Of a stretch of 64,000 nt of DNA, positions 62,054 to 64,000 are shown piece by piece (within the stretch, counting starts at the first letter, position 1; the number at the start of each line of letters is the position of its first letter). Position numbers and translations under genes: made by a program. Below the pieces are notes generated by a model, which saw only the letters and a list, made by a program, of their open reading frames with translations, was not told the DNA's origin and made no database searches. Source of the DNA: an uncultured Collinsella sp. (GTDB lineage: Bacteria > Actinomycetota > Coriobacteriia > Coriobacteriales > Coriobacteriaceae); the NCBI GenBank assembly GCA_900541785.1, contig UQKY01000001.1:1-64000 (forward strand), written 5' to 3'.

Positions 62054-62752
62054 TTAGGCGGCGCTTGTTTCTTTGTATTCGAAGACTGGTTCTAGGAGGT
62101 CTTCGATGTTATAGTGGAGGGCTTTTGCTATAGCTCTTACGGTTGTTACCGAGGCTTCGTTGATGTTTCGTTGGCGCTGTTCGTACATTTGGATTGAGCG
62201 GAGCGATACGCCTGATTCGTATGCCAGGTCTTGTTGGGTTTTCTTAAGCTTCTTTCTTGCTAACGCAAGTTTTGTTTGCCTGGACGCTTTCTTCGCCATA
62301 TCGCAGACGAGGCGAGCCACACGTTCCTCCGAGGCTTCGTGCCAGGGGTAGTACAGACTGCGTAGCACATCAAATGGAACGACATGCAGCAAATCTTCGA
62401 AAGACTCTCCTAGGCGCCACTGAAGGTATGCCAATATCCAGCCTGTCCAATATTCCGGTGTCTTTTCGAATCGGTAGGTTCGATTTGGCATCGGCCTTGA
62501 TTGATAGCCGGACCTTTCGGCAATGAGCGCGAACAGCTCAACGCCCGATTTTCCCGACACTACCCATGCGTTGCCGCGTTCAAACTCGCGGGCTACGCCG
62601 CTCAGGCAAAAGAGTTCAGCGACCTCGGACCCTTCCGCTCCATAGTCGTTTACGGCATAGTCAAAACAGTCGCCGAGGTTGCTCATTGCGTCCTCAAGGT
62701 AATAGACGGGATATGTTCTACTCGGTCCACAATCCGTCAACTCTTGGATCAT
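62054..62752 (-). CDS. XRE-type antitoxin-like protein
   Basis: 232 residues. The first about 140 residues are unrecognised (DCFDYAVNDYGAEGSEVAELF at the start; YWTGWILAYLQWRLGESFEDLL later). A C-terminal XRE helix-turn-helix follows, KKLKKTQQDLAYESGVSLRSIQMYEQRQRNINEASV (about 165-200). It overlaps the end of the upstream DUF3990 gene by 35 bases, so the pair is co-translated. Probably binds both the toxin and the 20-bp operator upstream. GGGAGGG nine bases before ATG. Confidence 0.75.
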   Translation of the reverse strand: MIQELTDCGPSRTYPVYYLEDAMSNLGDCFDYAVNDYGAEGSEVAELFCLSGVAREFERGNAWVVSGKSGVELFALIAERSGYQSRPMPNRTYRFEKTPEYWTGWILAYLQWRLGESFEDLLHVVPFDVLRSLYYPWHEASEERVARLVCDMAKKASRQTKLALARKKLKKTQQDLAYESGVSLRSIQMYEQRQRNINEASVTTVRAIAKALHYNIEDLLEPVFEYKETSAA

Positions 62753-63401
62753 CTAAATCAACCCTCCCTGCCATCAAATCCCTAATGTCGACACCATCAG
62801 AGTCAAATCCGTTTACCGTATCCAGATACTTACGTCGAGCGTTCTGTTCTCGCTCAAATCGTTTGGGATAAAACTCGGCTCCCGAGGCCTGCTTCCAATC
62901 GCGGAACCTAATCGCCGAGAACGCACGCTCACTCATAAGCGCATATTGAATGCCCAAATCCCCCAAAAACATAATGCGCTGCAATTGCCTGAGCGAAATC
63001 ATGCCGTTGACAAACTGTCTTGCAAACGAGAAATAGGAATCGTCTGCACGATAGCCTCGAATAACGTCATAAGGAGAAATATCAATCAGGCAGTTATCCA
63101 GCAGATAACGAAGTCCTTCGCGCGCTAGCGGTGTCGAAACATTGAACTCCCTATTGTTAGCCAAAATCGCAAGCCAATTGAGGATTGAAAACTCCCCGGA
63201 CTCCAAATCCAAGACCGCGAGACCATCAATATCGAGCTCATATCGATTCGCGATACCATCGGACTCGGTCCGACATGCCCACTCCATTGCCATTTCCTCA
63301 TGTGGCGTGCAATAAAACCCACACCCATAGTCATTGAATTGTCTGCATTTATCCAACGACGGACGTTCGACAACAACCTCCGACCCGTGCCAAAGCTCCA
63401 T
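62718..63401 (-). CDS. DUF3990 domain protein, probable ADP-ribosyltransferase-fold toxin
   Basis: 227 residues. LWHGSEVVVERP (H5) at the start, then NDYGCGFYCTPHEEMAMEWA (Tyr30), ILNWLAILANNREF, and DVIRGYRADDSYFSFARQFV match the DUF3990 pattern, which resembles the H-Y-x ADP-ribosyltransferase fold. It is predicted to modify a cellular target. Start ATG at 63401 with TTGGAGG. It precedes its likely antitoxin. Activity is inferred from family and context only. Confidence 0.75.
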   Translation of the reverse strand: MELWHGSEVVVERPSLDKCRQFNDYGCGFYCTPHEEMAMEWACRTESDGIANRYELDIDGLAVLDLESGEFSILNWLAILANNREFNVSTPLAREGLRYLLDNCLIDISPYDVIRGYRADDSYFSFARQFVNGMISLRQLQRIMFLGDLGIQYALMSERAFSAIRFRDWKQASGAEFYPKRFEREQNARRKYLDTVNGFDSDGVDIRDLMAGRVDLDDPRVDGLWTE

Positions 63402-63417
63402 ATCTACCTCCAAAAAA

Positions 63418-63464
63418 ATATCACCTCAGTGATAGTTTACCAATAACTATCACTGAGGTGATAT
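63418..63464. promoter_or_regulatory. 20-bp perfect inverted repeat, operator of the toxin-antitoxin pair
   Basis: ATATCACCTCAGTGATAGTT (63418-63437) and its exact complement (63445-63464), seven bases between. Each arm contains a smaller dyad, TATCAC-N4-GTGATA, so two binding sites 27 bases apart may bind XRE dimers co-operatively. It is 17 bases upstream of the toxin start. Confidence 0.9.
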
Positions 63465-63495
63465 AGATGAGAGCTTTTGAGGGGTTGCAGCCCGA

Positions 63496-64000
63496 TTAGA
63501 GGCAAGCCTCAGCGATGCGGCGCTTGAGTTCGTCGATGCCCGCACCGGTTTGGGAGCTTGTGATGATCACGTTCTCGGCCGGGACGTTGAGCTGCTTTTT
63601 GATGGCTGCTGCCTGGCGGGCCTGCTGGGTGCGACTGAGCTTGTCGGCCTTGGTGAGGCAGACGATAAAGTTGAACTCGTTGCCCTGCAGGTAGTCGATC
63701 ATGTCATGGTCGAGCTTACTGGGATCGTGGCGAATGTCCACCAGCGATACAACCAGGTTAAAGCTGCGCTCGGAGTCGAAGAAGTCGCCGATGAGCTCGG
63801 CCCAGCGGTCACGCTCGGCCTTGGAACGACGGGCGAAACCATAACCCGGCAGGTCGACGAAGTGCACGTCGTCAGCCTCAAAGAAGTTGATGTTGCTCGT
63901 CTTGCCCGGTGTGCTCGAAACCTTGACGAGGTTTTTGCGGCCAAAAAGCTTGTTCATGATCGACGACTTGCCCACGTTGGAGCGGCCGACGAAGCTCACC
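63496..64000 (-). CDS. engB: Ribosome biogenesis GTPase EngB/YsxC (partial)
   Basis: The 5' end lies outside the window; 168 residues are visible out of about 195. The G1 motif is GRSNVGKSS at the very edge, G3 VDLPGYGFA, G4 TKAD and G5 TSSQTG. EngB assists late steps of 50S ribosome assembly. The reading frame continues to the window edge with VSFVGRSN. It lies outside the A/T-rich variable stretch, whose right edge it marks. Confidence 0.95.
   Translation of the reverse strand, partial: VSFVGRSNVGKSSIMNKLFGRKNLVKVSSTPGKTSNINFFEADDVHFVDLPGYGFARRSKAERDRWAELIGDFFDSERSFNLVVSLVDIRHDPSKLDHDMIDYLQGNEFNFIVCLTKADKLSRTQQARQAAAIKKQLNVPAENVIITSSQTGAGIDELKRRIAEACL

Overview
The window looks like chromosomal DNA from a gut Coriobacteriia (Actinomycetota), most like Collinsella. 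This is an inference from the high G+C content, the gene families and the gene style: a giant CoA-dehydratase activase, an OPT transporter, an amaP/DUF2273/asp23 envelope cluster, M18 aminopeptidase, a choloylglycine-hydrolase-like Ntn enzyme, and many short hairpin repeats between genes. No rRNA, tRNA, phage, complete insertion sequence or CRISPR array was seen.

Layout. 0-5 kb: zinc-ribbon membrane protein with an Ala-Pro tail, YitT-type membrane protein, the amaP-DUF2273-asp23 cluster, yebC. 5-14 kb: large polytopic membrane protein, lgt, NifU-like protein, dCMP deaminase, coaX, OPT transporter, DUF389 protein. 14-25 kb: small secreted protein, the tail of a broken aryl-sulfate sulfotransferase, a 3-hydroxyacyl-CoA dehydrogenase, the 1593-residue activase with its TetR-type neighbour, a HAD hydrolase and an A/T-richer MFS/TetR cassette with clear operators. 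25-36 kb: amtB-glnK, CmpB-like and HD proteins, dxs, a polar amino-acid ABC transporter with a class-C26 amidohydrolase. 36-47 kb: Hpt plus REC/HD-GYP signalling pair, alpha/beta hydrolase, radical SAM protein, methionine aminopeptidase, 2-hydroxyacid dehydrogenase, RelB/PIN toxin-antitoxin, M18 aminopeptidase, Ntn hydrolase, phosphofructokinase. 47-54 kb: a two-component system with an ABC exporter, and an alkyltransferase. 54-60 kb: asd-lysC facing thrC-thrB, which covers threonine synthesis except homoserine dehydrogenase. 60-63.5 kb: an A/T-richer variable stretch with an XRE regulator, a zinc-ribbon membrane protein and a DUF3990/XRE toxin-antitoxin-like pair. The window ends inside engB.

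The most unusual content is between the genes. Three large nested hairpins (47.4, 54.7 and 60.1 kb) have unrelated stem sequences but share the same internal-loop strands, GTCCTCGNNCATG and CTGCGGA, and the same UUCG-like cap. Each lies directly downstream of a metabolic gene (pfk, asd, thrB) on the coding strand. A second family of smaller hairpins, with varied arms around a GGGACAGG-like loop, abuts or lies near many stop codons. Several other long, near-perfect inverted repeats overlap gene starts or promoters. These are the best candidates for an undescribed 3'-UTR RNA or repeat system.
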